Assembly (NCBI RefSeq): GCF_900129685.1
Contig: NZ_FQWM01000002.1
Coordinates: forward strand, 396,654-460,653
DNA from: Cognatishimia maritima
Lineage (GTDB): Bacteria; Pseudomonadota; Alphaproteobacteria; Rhodobacterales; Rhodobacteraceae
Reading direction: 5' to 3'
DNA length: 64,000 nucleotides
The position numbers and the translations under genes are program-made. Under the pieces are notes generated by a model. The model was not told where the DNA came from. It worked only from the letters and a program-made list of their open reading frames with translations, and did no database searches. Positions 1-8,238 of this stretch are shown here, in pieces; positions within the stretch are counted from its first letter, which is position 1; every line of letters starts with the position of its first letter.

Positions 1-681
1 CCCACGAGCGGTGCCGATCCCTGCCGGACCATACCAGCTCATTTTTGGATGCCAGAATCGATCCAGTTCCATCACCTCAGGCCCACCCTGCGACGGGTAG
101 CGCACAAGGTGCGTCAGCATGTCGAGAATTAACTGACAAGACGCGGCGCTTTCGGCCTCGTTGCGAGGGGCGCTTACCAGCCCGTTCTGCAGCGCGGGCG
201 CAGGTGCCAGCCATTCACGGCCCAAGGAGGGTGCCATCGGCCAAGCGCTGGCTTGCAGCATGACCTCAGGAATGTCCCAGATGGCCTGAACTTCGACGAC
301 CTTACCGTTCTCAAATCGGTAGAACTCGTGGAAGCGCATCGCGACCTGATGGCCCGTTGCCGGGATATCCAACCAGGGCGCGAGAAATGTCCCGGTGTAG
401 TAGCCCGCACAGCCGACCCAATCTGCCCCGTTTATGTCAGGGCCCGCGGCCACGATGTAGTCGCGTCGCTCAACATCGGGCCACGCCGCACTTAACCCGG
501 CGAAAGCGGATTGATAGAAGGCGTCTGGCCCAATCACATCGCCAAATGGATGGCACATGTGCACAATCGCGTCGGCAGCCATGACATCTGTCATCGCTGC
601 CTGAACCTGCTTTGGTTCAAAATCATACAGGGCGCCCCGGAGCGGAGCCAAAAGCGCCTTGTGCTGATTATGTCGATCCAT
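1..681 (-). CDS. NTF2/SnoaL-like two-domain protein (partial, 3' end cut by window edge)
   Basis: An open frame of 227 codons runs from an ATG at 679-681 off the left edge without a stop. A purine-rich AAGAGTG lies just upstream of the ATG. The translation resembles the complete 333-aa protein encoded at 7237-8238: both have an HPF motif near residue 44, a [FW]DIP...MxQA stretch near residue 137, and a WxGPxGIG motif in the second domain (WYGPAGIGTARG at the edge). About 100 residues are probably missing. NTF2/SnoaL-like folds serve as small isomerases, cyclases, hydrolases or hydratases, but nothing here identifies the reaction. It is the last visible gene of a minus-strand operon behind the ABC importer and the HisD-like dehydrogenase, 26 bases after the latter, so it is probably an enzyme of the same pathway. 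Confidence 0.7.
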   Translation of the reverse strand, partial: MDRHNQHKALLAPLRGALYDFEPKQVQAAMTDVMAADAIVHMCHPFGDVIGPDAFYQSAFAGLSAAWPDVERRDYIVAAGPDINGADWVGCAGYYTGTFLAPWLDIPATGHQVAMRFHEFYRFENGKVVEVQAIWDIPEVMLQASAWPMAPSLGREWLAPAPALQNGLVSAPRNEAESAASCQLILDMLTHLVRYPSQGGPEVMELDRFWHPKMSWYGPAGIGTARG

Positions 682-707
682 GGATCACTCTTATGTTGGC
701 CAGAGCG

Positions 708-2039
708 TTACTCGGCTGGTTCCCGAAAAGCCGCTGCTTCGCCGTAGGGCACATTGATGCCACCAAAGCGACGCACGCGGATGTTGCATTGCTCGGCATG
801 GCCGACAAAGCCTTCCAACATGCAAAGTCGCGAGCCGTATTCACCGATCAACGTTGCCGCCTCATCGGTTGTGATCCGTTGGTAGCTGTGGGTCTTCAGA
901 TATTTCCCGACCCAGAGACCACCTGTGTACCGGCCGGCTTTCTTGGTTGGCAATGTGTGGTTGGTGCCAATGACCTTGTCGCCATTGGAGACATTGGTAC
1001 GTGGACCTAGGAACAAAGCTCCGTAGCTGGTCATGTTTTCAAGGAACCAGTCGTCGCGATCTGTCATCACCTGCACGTGTTCGGACGCGATATCATCGGC
1101 GACCTCAAGCATTTCGTCATAGGTGTCGCAGACAATCACTTCTCCGTATTCTTCCCAGCTCACGCGCGCAGTCCCCGCAGTCGGGAGAATGCCAAGAATG
1201 CGGTCAATCTCAGACAAAGTTTCCTCAGCCAGTTTCTTGCTGTTGGTCAGCAAAACGCAGGGGCTGTTGTAGCCGTGCTCGGCTTGGCCCAGCAAATCCG
1301 TCGCGCAAAGTTCGGCATCTGCAGCGGTTTCGTCTGCAATCACCATGGTTTCTGTCGGGCCGGCAAAAAGGTCGATGCCGACGCGACCAAAAAGCTGACG
1401 CTTGGCTTCCGCCACAAAGGCGTTGCCCGGACCAACCAGCATGTGCACCGGATCGATGGTTTCCGTACCGATCGCCATGGCGCCGATGGCCTGAATGCCG
1501 CCCATGACATAAATCTCATGCGCGCCACCCAGATGCATCGCTGCAATAACGGCTGGGTTTGGTTTCCCTTGGAAAGGCGGGGTACATGCGATGATACGCG
1601 GAACGCCTGCAACAGAGGCCGTCGCCACGGACATATGCGCCGACGCCACCATAGGGAACTTGCCCCCTGGAACATAGCAGCCCACGGATTGCACCGGGAT
1701 GTTCTTATGCCCAAGGATCACGCCGGGCATGGTTTCCACTTCGATATCCAGCATGGAATCGCGCTGCGCCTGCGCGAAGTTGCGCACCTGCGCTTGTGCA
1801 AACTTGATGTCGGCCAGCTCGCGCTCGGTCAGTTGCCCCATCAGTTCTTCGATCTGCGCTTCGCTAAGACGGAAGCTTTCCGGAGAATAGTTATCAAACT
1901 TCTCAGACAATTCCCGCACAGCCGCATCGCCGCGCGCTTCGATGTCCTTTAGCGTCGCCTCGACAACGGCGCGTGTCTTTGCATCGTCCTCAGCGCGATC
2001 CGCTTCGGGTTTTCCGCGTTTCAGATATTCGATGGTCAT
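708..2039 (-). CDS. Histidinol-dehydrogenase-family (HisD/HpsN-like) NAD-dependent dehydrogenase
   Basis: A 443-aa protein of the histidinol dehydrogenase family, which oxidises an alcohol in two NAD-linked steps to a carboxylate. Family residues are present: zinc ligands by position Q252 and H255 (LLGQAEHG), D354, and H414 (GFVGHAEQ), plus the catalytic pair E320-H321 in ASEHVQVM and H361 in GTNHTLPT. It is unlikely to serve histidine synthesis. No his genes are nearby, the N-terminus ([14 protein letters not shown]) is not that of biosynthetic HisD, and it sits in an ABC-importer operon between two NTF2-like genes, 11 bases after the upstream one. The family includes HpsN, sulfopropanediol 3-dehydrogenase, but no hpsO or hpsP is visible, so the substrate remains open: a polyol, a sugar alcohol or a sulfonated polyol are all possible. 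The family is secure, the substrate is not. Confidence 0.85.
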   Translation of the reverse strand: MTIEYLKRGKPEADRAEDDAKTRAVVEATLKDIEARGDAAVRELSEKFDNYSPESFRLSEAQIEELMGQLTERELADIKFAQAQVRNFAQAQRDSMLDIEVETMPGVILGHKNIPVQSVGCYVPGGKFPMVASAHMSVATASVAGVPRIIACTPPFQGKPNPAVIAAMHLGGAHEIYVMGGIQAIGAMAIGTETIDPVHMLVGPGNAFVAEAKRQLFGRVGIDLFAGPTETMVIADETAADAELCATDLLGQAEHGYNSPCVLLTNSKKLAEETLSEIDRILGILPTAGTARVSWEEYGEVIVCDTYDEMLEVADDIASEHVQVMTDRDDWFLENMTSYGALFLGPRTNVSNGDKVIGTNHTLPTKKAGRYTGGLWVGKYLKTHSYQRITTDEAATLIGEYGSRLCMLEGFVGHAEQCNIRVRRFGGINVPYGEAAAFREPAE

Positions 2040-2050
2040 TACATTAATCC

Positions 2051-2581
2051 TTAGTCTTGAGGGCGCGGAGCGACTTTCTCTCCGCGATCAAATGCTTCCC
2101 AGCCATGGCCGTTGAAAAGATCGACACCCAATTGGGCTGCGACATGGGCGAAGTCCACATTCACCCAGTTGTCCACGATCTTGCCGTCGACAACTTTCCA
2201 AAAGTCCATGTAGCGGATTTCGACCCGCTTGCCGGTTGGGGCGATCCCCAGAAATTCACCACTGTGCGTGGCCTCTTGGCGACCAAAAGCAGCCGCCCAT
2301 TCGCCCATGTATAGGCGCGCTTCGTCGATACAGGTCTTGTCGGAAAACGCCGCTTGGAAGGGGCGCTGCCAGTTGTCCTGAAATTCTTGCAACCCGGTCT
2401 TTGTCCCGCAGCCTTGGTTTCCCATCCAACGGAAACCTTGGGCGAAATACTCACCGATGTCGTCAATGCGATGGTCGTTCAAACCATCCACCATACCCTC
2501 GATCACGGCGCGGGTTTCTTCGGTTTTGCTTAGGTCGGTGTCTCTTGACAGCACGGCCTGTTCTGGGCGAGAGCCTTTCAT
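2051..2581 (-). CDS. NTF2/SnoaL-like (ester cyclase-type) protein
   Basis: A 176-aa cytoplasmic protein without signal peptide. The second half of the chain (about residues 25-150) reads as one SnoaL/NTF2-like alpha+beta barrel: an N-terminal helix, the segment [20 protein letters not shown], and a terminal strand run ending in [11 protein letters not shown]. The GxxGxGT plus [WQ]RPFxxxF pattern matches the second domain of the proteins at 1-681 and 7237-8238, so the three are paralogs and this one is a single-domain version. Its ATG is at 2579-2581; the next gene, the HisD-like dehydrogenase, begins 11 bases after its stop. It is separated from the permease gene upstream by a 133-base spacer that holds a long hairpin. 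Enzymatic activity is not predictable. Confidence 0.75.
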   Translation of the reverse strand: MKGSRPEQAVLSRDTDLSKTEETRAVIEGMVDGLNDHRIDDIGEYFAQGFRWMGNQGCGTKTGLQEFQDNWQRPFQAAFSDKTCIDEARLYMGEWAAAFGRQEATHSGEFLGIAPTGKRVEIRYMDFWKVVDGKIVDNWVNVDFAHVAAQLGVDLFNGHGWEAFDRGEKVAPRPQD

Positions 2582-2598
2582 GTTGTGTCCTTTTCAGA

Positions 2599-2664
2599 AT
2601 GCCAAGGTAAGTTTTGAAGTAAGGGGGAAGAGGGTAGGATCTACTTCAAAAAATCCCTTGGCAT
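2599..2664 (-). other. Long intercistronic hairpin between permease and NTF2-like genes
   Basis: Two nested perfect inverted repeats form one 66-base structure. The outer arms are ATGCCAAGG (2599-2607) and CCTTGGCAT (2656-2664). The inner arms are TTTTGAAGTA (2612-2621) and TACTTCAAAA (2642-2651). They are separated by symmetric 4x4 internal bulges and closed by a 20-base purine-rich loop. As minus-strand RNA the loop is pyrimidine-rich (CCTCTTCCCCCT), complementary to Shine-Dalgarno-like sequence. It is followed at 2689-2700 by the perfect palindrome CATGGCGCCATG. There is no U-run typical of a terminator, so an RNA processing or stability element is likelier. Confidence 0.55.
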
Positions 2665-2714
2665 CCTGTTGAGCGCCGGATGGCGCCCCATGGCGCCATG
2701 GCGGAAATTCGAAC

Positions 2715-3596
2715 TCATCCTTTGACGGCCCCTGCAGTCAGGCCAGACACGATCTGACGCTGGAAGAAGAGAACCAACACGAAAAGTGGTGCCGTGGCTG
2801 AAACAACCGCCGCAACGGCGAACATCACGTTGCCTTCTTCCAGAGTCGAGCCGAGGAAGCCGGCAATCGCGGGCACCATGGTGCGGTTATCTTCGCTGAG
2901 CAGCATCGAGGTCACGGCAAAGTCGTTGTAGGCCAACAGGAAGCTAAAGAGGCCTGTGGTGATCACGCCCGGCCACATGACGGGCATGATGACATGGCGG
3001 AACGCTTGAATTTGCGTGCACCCGTCGACCCGCGCGCTTTCATCCAAATCCTTTGGGATATTCAAGAAGAAGGAATGTAGCATCCACAGGGTGAAAGGCT
3101 GGTTGATCGCAACAAGCACGATGATCGCGGTAGGCAGTTTCCCCCAAAGGTTCCACTCAAAGAACGGCAGCAGATAGCCCGACACGAGGGTGATGTGTGG
3201 CATCGCGCGGAATACCAGAGCGATCATCAAAAGCCAGAATGCGTATTTATGACCAGAGCGCGCCAGCGCATAGCCACCGAGCGTTCCGAAGGTCAAAGAA
3301 ATGATCACGGTAAAGAACACAACGATCATGGTGTTGATCGTGGCGCGCCAGAACTCTTCCTGGATCCAAGCGCCTTCATAACCTGCCCCGGTGAACGTGC
3401 CGCCGGTTTCAAGCAGTGTACGTGTACCCCAGAGGGCGTTGCGCCAATCGGCTTTGGAAAAGAAGTCGCCTTGCACCTTGAAGGAGCCCCAGAGGGTCCA
3501 AAGGAACGGGAAGGACGCGATCACGACCCACAGCAGAACAAAGGCTGAGGAAAAGATTACGACAGAGCGCGAGGAACGGTTAGCTACAGAAGACAT
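2715..3596 (-). CDS. Sugar-type ABC transporter permease (MalG family)
   Basis: A 293-aa inner-membrane permease of the carbohydrate-uptake-1 type, with six predicted membrane helices and the cytoplasmic EAA-loop DESARVDGCTQIQAFRHVIMP that docks on the ATPase. The reading frame extends upstream, but the ATG at 3594-3596 is the better start: it shares one base with the TAA of the upstream permease (TAATG) and follows AAGGAAAGG, which implies translational coupling. It should form a heterodimer with the permease at 3596-4624 and use the binding protein at 4698-5933 and the ATPase at 6020-7072. Confidence 0.9.
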   Translation of the reverse strand: MSSVANRSSRSVVIFSSAFVLLWVVIASFPFLWTLWGSFKVQGDFFSKADWRNALWGTRTLLETGGTFTGAGYEGAWIQEEFWRATINTMIVVFFTVIISLTFGTLGGYALARSGHKYAFWLLMIALVFRAMPHITLVSGYLLPFFEWNLWGKLPTAIIVLVAINQPFTLWMLHSFFLNIPKDLDESARVDGCTQIQAFRHVIMPVMWPGVITTGLFSFLLAYNDFAVTSMLLSEDNRTMVPAIAGFLGSTLEEGNVMFAVAAVVSATAPLFVLVLFFQRQIVSGLTAGAVKG

Positions 3597-4624
3597 TAGA
3601 CAGCCTTTCCTTTGAAGTCGCGCCAAGTGCGCAGCAGGACGGGTGACAATAGGATCGCCACACCAAGCACGGTCAGCACCGAAGTTGCCGCCGCAGAGTT
3701 GTACCGTATGATGTCGCTGCGCATGTCAGCGAAGATGATGTAAGACAGCGACGGTGCGTTTGCCCCAGCCTTGAAGCCAATGACAGGTTCAAAGACTTTG
3801 AAGTTGTCCATCAGCTGGATCAGCGAGATGAAAACCACCAGCGGCATCAGATGCGGAATCACCACAAATCGGATTTGCTGCCAACGAGACGCACCGTCGA
3901 TTTGTGCGGCTTCCAGAGAGTCCGTGTTGACGGTCTGAAGACCCGCATAGAAAACCACGAAGGCAAAGGGGGCAGAGCTCCAGACGCCGTAAACCATCAA
4001 TGTGATCCAAGTCAGAGCAGGCGACGCCTTCAGCGACAGCTCCGGGTCATCAAAGATGAATTGCAAGGTTTTGCCAATCACACCCTGAGCGTCGATCATC
4101 CAGAACAGGATCAAGGACCCAACAAGCGGTGTGATCATCATGGGCAGAAGGGAAACGAAGATGGTCGGCCCCTTCAAAACTGGCGTCACGCGGTTCACGC
4201 CCAGCGCGATCAACAAGCCAAGAACGATAACAAGCGGGGTCACGATAAATGTGTAAGCAAGCGTAAATGTCAGCGCCTTGTAGAACGGGAGGTTGAAAAT
4301 CTCGCCGAAGAAGTCGCCGAAGCTATCGTTTGTTCGCCAAGCTTCGGCAATTTCTGCCGTCGCAAGGTGACCCCGATCAAAATAGGTGCTTAGCCCGGCA
4401 AACCGGCCAAGGGGCTTCTCGGCGCGCAACTGTTCTGTCGCCTCAGTGTCAACAGAGCTTTCCTGCTTACACCCGAATGGGCCGCAGTTTTCTGTGACGA
4501 CAATAACTTGTTCATGTTCGATGTGCAGCGATTGAACCACCACGGAAACAAGAGGCAGGGCGATGAACAGGAACATCGCTGCCAGACTGGGCAGAATGAA
4601 CCAGAAGAACGTTTTATGGCGCAT
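3596..4624 (-). CDS. Sugar-type ABC transporter permease (MalF family)
   Basis: A 342-aa inner-membrane permease. The first helix (about residues 8-30) is followed by an unusually long periplasmic segment of roughly 80 residues holding a Cys pair (CGPFGC, near residue 48) before the remaining five helices. The EAA loop reads EAAQIDGASRWQQIRFVVIPHL from about residue 240. It is the first permease after the binding-protein gene; its last base overlaps the start of the next permease. The extended loop is reminiscent of the P2 insertion of MalF, which contacts the binding protein. That parallel is inference. Confidence 0.9.
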   Translation of the reverse strand: MRHKTFFWFILPSLAAMFLFIALPLVSVVVQSLHIEHEQVIVVTENCGPFGCKQESSVDTEATEQLRAEKPLGRFAGLSTYFDRGHLATAEIAEAWRTNDSFGDFFGEIFNLPFYKALTFTLAYTFIVTPLVIVLGLLIALGVNRVTPVLKGPTIFVSLLPMMITPLVGSLILFWMIDAQGVIGKTLQFIFDDPELSLKASPALTWITLMVYGVWSSAPFAFVVFYAGLQTVNTDSLEAAQIDGASRWQQIRFVVIPHLMPLVVFISLIQLMDNFKVFEPVIGFKAGANAPSLSYIIFADMRSDIIRYNSAAATSVLTVLGVAILLSPVLLRTWRDFKGKAV

Positions 4625-4654
4625 GTGAAATCCGTCCGCTTCGCGTGGGGTTAA

Positions 4655-4683
4655 GTCAGAGCCAACCGGGCGCTGGCTCTGAC
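4655..4683 (-). terminator. Intercistronic hairpin after the binding-protein gene (attenuator-like)
   Basis: Perfect 10-base arms GTCAGAGCCA (4655-4664) and TGGCTCTGAC (4674-4683) with a 9-base loop, located between the binding-protein stop and the first permease start. There is no strong U-run, so it likely protects the upstream message or causes partial termination, giving more binding protein than permease. Confidence 0.6.
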
Positions 4684-4697
4684 AGAGGTCTTCCTGA

Positions 4698-5933
4698 TTA
4701 GTTCAGGAAGCCTTTTTCTTTTGCAGCTGTGGTGTAAGCCGCTTCGACGTCAGCCAGTGCTTGCTCAGCGGATTCCGATCCTTGTAGGAATTCGTTCAGC
4801 TCTGCGCCCAACGCAGTGTGCATCAGACCCATGAAAGGGATCATTGGATAAGGCTGAGTGTTGCCAGACGCCGTCGCAAAAACGCCTGCCGCCGCCGGGG
4901 TTGGCTCATAGCCATCAACCAGCCAAACTGCCGCGTCGTTATTGGCTTTCACGACGTCTGGGCTGATGCCCTTAACCATCGCGATAAAGCTCGCTTCCGC
5001 GTCTGCATCGCTCACGTTTTTTGCAATTGCGAAACCATCCCACCACAGTGTGGAGGCTGGGACATCGCCGCCACCAACGGTCGGAGAGCTGACCAGCATG
5101 GTGTTGCTGACAACTTCGTCGCTGGAGCCTTCGTCATCCAAGATGCCTGTGCCGCGAGACCCCCAGAGGTGCGCGATTGCGAGATCACCAGATTCCCAGT
5201 TGGCCTGGACCGCGTTAGAGTCAAAGGTCAGGAAGTCCGGGTTGGACAGCTCTGTCAGCGCCTTCAGCGTGTTCAACGCTGCGACACCGGTTTCGTTGTT
5301 GATGTTCGGCTCTGCAGACCCCGGCTTGAAGAACTCACCGCCGTGGCCAAGGAACATGTTCACGAACTCTTCGCCAAGGTTCCAACCAGTCGCACTTGTT
5401 GTCGCAAACGGATGCGCCATGATACCGGCATCTTTGATGGCCTGCGCAACAGCAATCACTTCTTCATAGGTGGTCGGTACTTCGACACCGGCCTGCTCAA
5501 GGATGTCCTTGCGCACAAACAGGTGCTGCGCGTTTGCCATAAACGCCACCGCCATGACTTTGCCGTCGACGGAAATCATCTGGTTCTTAGACAGATGTTG
5601 ACCGTGCTTGGCGATCAGATCGTCCAGCGGACGGATCAGGTCTTCACCAAGTAGCGGAACGATAGCGCCGTTGTTGGTAACCACAACGCTATACTGCGCA
5701 GGGTTCGCGGTCAGCGCTGCAACCTGCAATTCACGGTAGTCTTTATTGAGGTTGCTTTCGACCGTGACGGTATCGGTTGCACATGCTTTTGCGCCGTCAA
5801 CGACCGCCTGGATCGCAGAGAATTCGTTCCCTACGATGTTGATATTTGCGCTTTCGATACCGCAGTCCGCATAGGCTGCAGTACCCATGAAAACGGCGAC
5901 CGCACCGATTGTAGATAGTTTTTGAATAGACAT
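4698..5933 (-). CDS. ABC transporter extracellular solute-binding protein (sugar type)
   Basis: A 411-aa periplasmic binding protein of the bacterial extracellular solute-binding family 1 (MalE/UgpB-like). A Sec signal peptide ends near TAAYA, giving a mature start close to DCGIES. The ATG at 5931-5933 was chosen over an in-frame one 36 bases upstream because AGGGAGA precedes it at normal spacing and the signal peptide starts there. The mature chain has the two-lobe family pattern, including TPAAAGVFATAS near the C-terminus. It lies between the ATPase gene (86 bases upstream) and the permeases. The ligand is unknown; co-occurrence with a lactonase-like amidohydrolase and an alcohol dehydrogenase suggests a sugar, polyol or sugar acid. 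Confidence 0.9.
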   Translation of the reverse strand: MSIQKLSTIGAVAVFMGTAAYADCGIESANINIVGNEFSAIQAVVDGAKACATDTVTVESNLNKDYRELQVAALTANPAQYSVVVTNNGAIVPLLGEDLIRPLDDLIAKHGQHLSKNQMISVDGKVMAVAFMANAQHLFVRKDILEQAGVEVPTTYEEVIAVAQAIKDAGIMAHPFATTSATGWNLGEEFVNMFLGHGGEFFKPGSAEPNINNETGVAALNTLKALTELSNPDFLTFDSNAVQANWESGDLAIAHLWGSRGTGILDDEGSSDEVVSNTMLVSSPTVGGGDVPASTLWWDGFAIAKNVSDADAEASFIAMVKGISPDVVKANNDAAVWLVDGYEPTPAAAGVFATASGNTQPYPMIPFMGLMHTALGAELNEFLQGSESAEQALADVEAAYTTAAKEKGFLN

Positions 5934-6019
5934 ATTTGTCTCCCTGTAGTGGGTCATAAGTCCGGACAAATGACCCGGTTGGCCCTCACTGCATGCGCGA
6001 GGACGTCTTTACGGCCGGG

Positions 6020-7072
6020 TTACTCCCCGATCCGTGCGCCATCGTTCGCATTGAACAAATGGCAAATTTCGTTTGGTACGCTGATCGAAACCATATCGCC
6101 GATTTCAGCCCGGTAGGTCTTGTCAGCTTTGACTGACACAAGTGCGTCTCCGACCCGAACAGAGATCATAGTCGCGTCACCCAGAAGCTCGAGCGTATAG
6201 ATCGGCGCATTGATCTGACCGTTTCCATCACTGGCCAGCGACGCGTCTTCGGCGCGGTAGCCAAGAGTGAGCGGGCCGTCAGGTGCGTTCAGACCTGTGA
6301 TTTTGACATTTGGTGCCGTGAACGTGCCGCCCGACATCGCGCCATCCATCAAGTTCATGGCAGGGGAGCCAATGAAGCTCGCCACAAAGGCGTTGGCAGG
6401 TTTGTCATAGATATCGGTTGGGGAACCGACCTGCTGCACAACTCCGCCCTTCATCACCACAACCCGATCCGCAAGGGTCATCGCCTCGATCTGGTCATGG
6501 GTCACGTAGATCGTGGTGACGGCCAATTCATGGCTCAGGTTTTTGATCTGGGCACGGGTAGAAACGCGAAGCTTGGCGTCGAGGTTGGACAGCGGTTCAT
6601 CCATAAGGAAAACGTTTGGCTCGCGGACAATGGCGCGCGCCAAAGCCACACGCTGGCGTTGACCACCAGACAGCTCTGCAGGTTTGCGATGCAGGAAGTC
6701 GTCAAGTTCCACCATCGCTGATGCGCGACGTACTTTCTCATCATGTGTGGATTGATCGATCCCACGCACCCGCAGTGGGAAGCGGATGTTTTCATAGACG
6801 TTCATGTTTGGGTAAAGCGCATAGCTTTGGAACACCATGGACACATCGCGGTCCTTTGGTTCCAATTCGTTCACGACTTTGCCGCCGATCAGGATTTCGC
6901 CCTCGGTCACATCCTCAAGGCCTGCGATCATACGCATCGTTGTGGTCTTGCCGCAGCCGGACGGACCAAGAAGCACAAGGAACTCTTTGTCTGCAATTGT
7001 CAGGTCAAAATTGTCGACGCCAACGAAACTTCCCCAACGCTTTCCAACGTTGCGCAATTGAATTTCAGCCAT
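6020..7072 (-). CDS. Sugar-type ABC transporter ATP-binding protein (MalK/UgpC family)
   Basis: A 350-aa ATPase with Walker [11 protein letters not shown], signature [10 protein letters not shown], Walker [12 protein letters not shown] and H-loop THDQ, followed by a C-terminal TOBE/OB domain (about residues 240-350). The frame extends another 48 codons upstream through the operator region, but the ATG at 7070-7072 is preceded by AGGGGGACC and begins the canonical [14 protein letters not shown]. It is the first gene of the minus-strand operon and energises the importer encoded by the next three genes. Two palindromes in its leader suggest control by a LacI-type repressor. Confidence 0.9.
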   Translation of the reverse strand: MAEIQLRNVGKRWGSFVGVDNFDLTIADKEFLVLLGPSGCGKTTTMRMIAGLEDVTEGEILIGGKVVNELEPKDRDVSMVFQSYALYPNMNVYENIRFPLRVRGIDQSTHDEKVRRASAMVELDDFLHRKPAELSGGQRQRVALARAIVREPNVFLMDEPLSNLDAKLRVSTRAQIKNLSHELAVTTIYVTHDQIEAMTLADRVVVMKGGVVQQVGSPTDIYDKPANAFVASFIGSPAMNLMDGAMSGGTFTAPNVKITGLNAPDGPLTLGYRAEDASLASDGNGQINAPIYTLELLGDATMISVRVGDALVSVKADKTYRAEIGDMVSISVPNEICHLFNANDGARIGE

Positions 7073-7092
7073 TTGGTCCCCCTGAAGGATTT

Positions 7093-7114
7093 TTTTTGCA
7101 TACGCTTGCAAAAA
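7093..7114. promoter_or_regulatory. Imperfect LacI-type operator palindrome
   Basis: Arms TTTTTGCA (7093-7100) and TGCAAAAA (7107-7114) flank the centre TACGCT, with the central CG at 7103-7104 typical of LacI-family operators. It sits 21 bases upstream of the ATPase start codon and shares the TTTGCATACG half-site with the perfect palindrome at 7150-7167. The two centres are 55 bases apart. Confidence 0.65.
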
Positions 7115-7149
7115 CGGTAATGCCCCAAGGTCACTTCTGGCAAGACATT

Positions 7150-7167
7150 TTTGCATACGTATGCAAA
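7150..7167. promoter_or_regulatory. Perfect 18-bp LacI-type operator palindrome
   Basis: TTTGCATACGTATGCAAA is a perfect 18-base palindrome with a central CG step, the hallmark of LacI/GalR-family operators. It lies mid-way in the divergent region between the ATPase (start 7072, minus) and the NTF2-like gene (start 7237, plus), so one regulator could control both arms of the locus. No LacI-family gene is in the window. Confidence 0.7.
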
Positions 7168-7236
7168 TATCAGCAAGACTTGCGAGTCGCCGCAAAAAGT
7201 CACATAACTCAAGCATCGAAAAACAAAGGAAAAACC

Positions 7237-8238
7237 GTGTCCTTCCTCCCCCAAAAGCATCTGGTGCTGAATTTCTACGCAGCGCTCGACGAAACGGACG
7301 CCGAGACAGTTGTTAGCGCTGTCAGTCAGTTCTGCAGCCCGGATTTGCTTTGGCGTGGCTATCACCCGTTCAATGAGATTCGGGGCGCTGAGTCGGTCGC
7401 GACCCGCTTTTGGCAACCTTTAAAAGCCAGCCTGACGGGCATGCAACGCCGCCTCGATATCTTCTTCGCAGGCGACAATATATATGCAGAGCCTGGTGAG
7501 GTCTGGGTCTGTTCCATGGGGCACGTTATGGGGCTCTTTGACAAACCATGGCTTGGTATTCGCCCGACCGGAAAACTGACGTTCCTGCGTTATTCAGCGT
7601 TTCACAAGATCGAAGGCGACAAGATCACTGAAACGGCGATGTACTTTGATATCCCGCATTTCATGGTTCAAGCTGGGCTTTCACCCTTCCCGCCTCAGAC
7701 CGGAGCGCAATTGGTGCAACCCGGCCCACTCATGCACAACGGCCTGCTTCTTGAAGACAACGACCCGGCCGAAGGTCAAAAGACGCTCGCTGTCATTGAT
7801 AAGATGGCCAAAGACCTCGGCCAGTGGAACTCTGGCATGCCACTTGAGGAGGAACTGCGGCGCACGTGGCATGAGGACATGCTGTGGTGGGGTCCGACCG
7901 GTATTGGCGCGACCTACACGATCCCGCGTTACGCGCAACAGCACGCCCGTCCCTTCCGCACGTCCTTTGCCGAACGCAGTAAGACAAAGCACCTTTGCCG
8001 CATTGGTGAAGGACAGTTCGGCGCGTTCTTTGGCTGGCCGAACTTTACCGCCATTCCAACCGGTGGCTTCATGGGGATGCCCGCGACCGGCAAACCTGGC
8101 GAATTCCGCGTAATCGACCTCTATCGGCGCGAAGGGGACAAGCTGAAAGAAAACTGGATCTTCATCGACTTGCTGCATTTCTGGAAAAGTCAGGGCGTGG
8201 ATATCCTTGAACGCACGGTGGGGATCAGCCAAGCATGA
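7237..8238 (+). CDS. Two-domain NTF2/SnoaL-like protein
   Basis: A 333-aa protein read from a GTG at 7237, six bases after AAAGGA. Although the open frame extends 200 codons upstream, that part lies opposite the ATPase gene and is not real. Domain 1 (about residues 1-150) has HPF...RLDIFFAG and [11 protein letters not shown]; domain 2 (about 185-325) has [24 protein letters not shown] and a closing strand [13 protein letters not shown]. Both are NTF2/SnoaL-like, making a tandem fusion. It is paralogous to the proteins at 1-681 and 2051-2581. It overlaps the amidohydrolase gene by four bases (ATGA), implying a coupled enzyme pair. No catalytic residue can be assigned; sugar-lactone, isomerase or hydratase chemistry is possible. 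Confidence 0.75.
   Translation: MSFLPQKHLVLNFYAALDETDAETVVSAVSQFCSPDLLWRGYHPFNEIRGAESVATRFWQPLKASLTGMQRRLDIFFAGDNIYAEPGEVWVCSMGHVMGLFDKPWLGIRPTGKLTFLRYSAFHKIEGDKITETAMYFDIPHFMVQAGLSPFPPQTGAQLVQPGPLMHNGLLLEDNDPAEGQKTLAVIDKMAKDLGQWNSGMPLEEELRRTWHEDMLWWGPTGIGATYTIPRYAQQHARPFRTSFAERSKTKHLCRIGEGQFGAFFGWPNFTAIPTGGFMGMPATGKPGEFRVIDLYRREGDKLKENWIFIDLLHFWKSQGVDILERTVGISQA

Noticed and set aside
1077-1952. A 291-codon plus-strand open frame opposite the HisD-like gene
   Set aside because: The minus-strand product carries all family motifs; the plus frame has no recognisable feature and no ribosome site.
708-2039. Calling this gene biosynthetic hisD
   Set aside because: No his neighbours, a different N-terminus and an importer operon context.
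2689-2700. CATGGCGCCATG as a transcription-factor operator
   Set aside because: It lies between genes of one operon next to a larger hairpin; a structural RNA role is likelier and no factor is known to me.
6616-7236. A 207-codon upstream extension of the two-domain NTF2-like gene
   Set aside because: It lies opposite the ATPase gene and the operators; GTG at 7237 with AAAGGA is the natural start.
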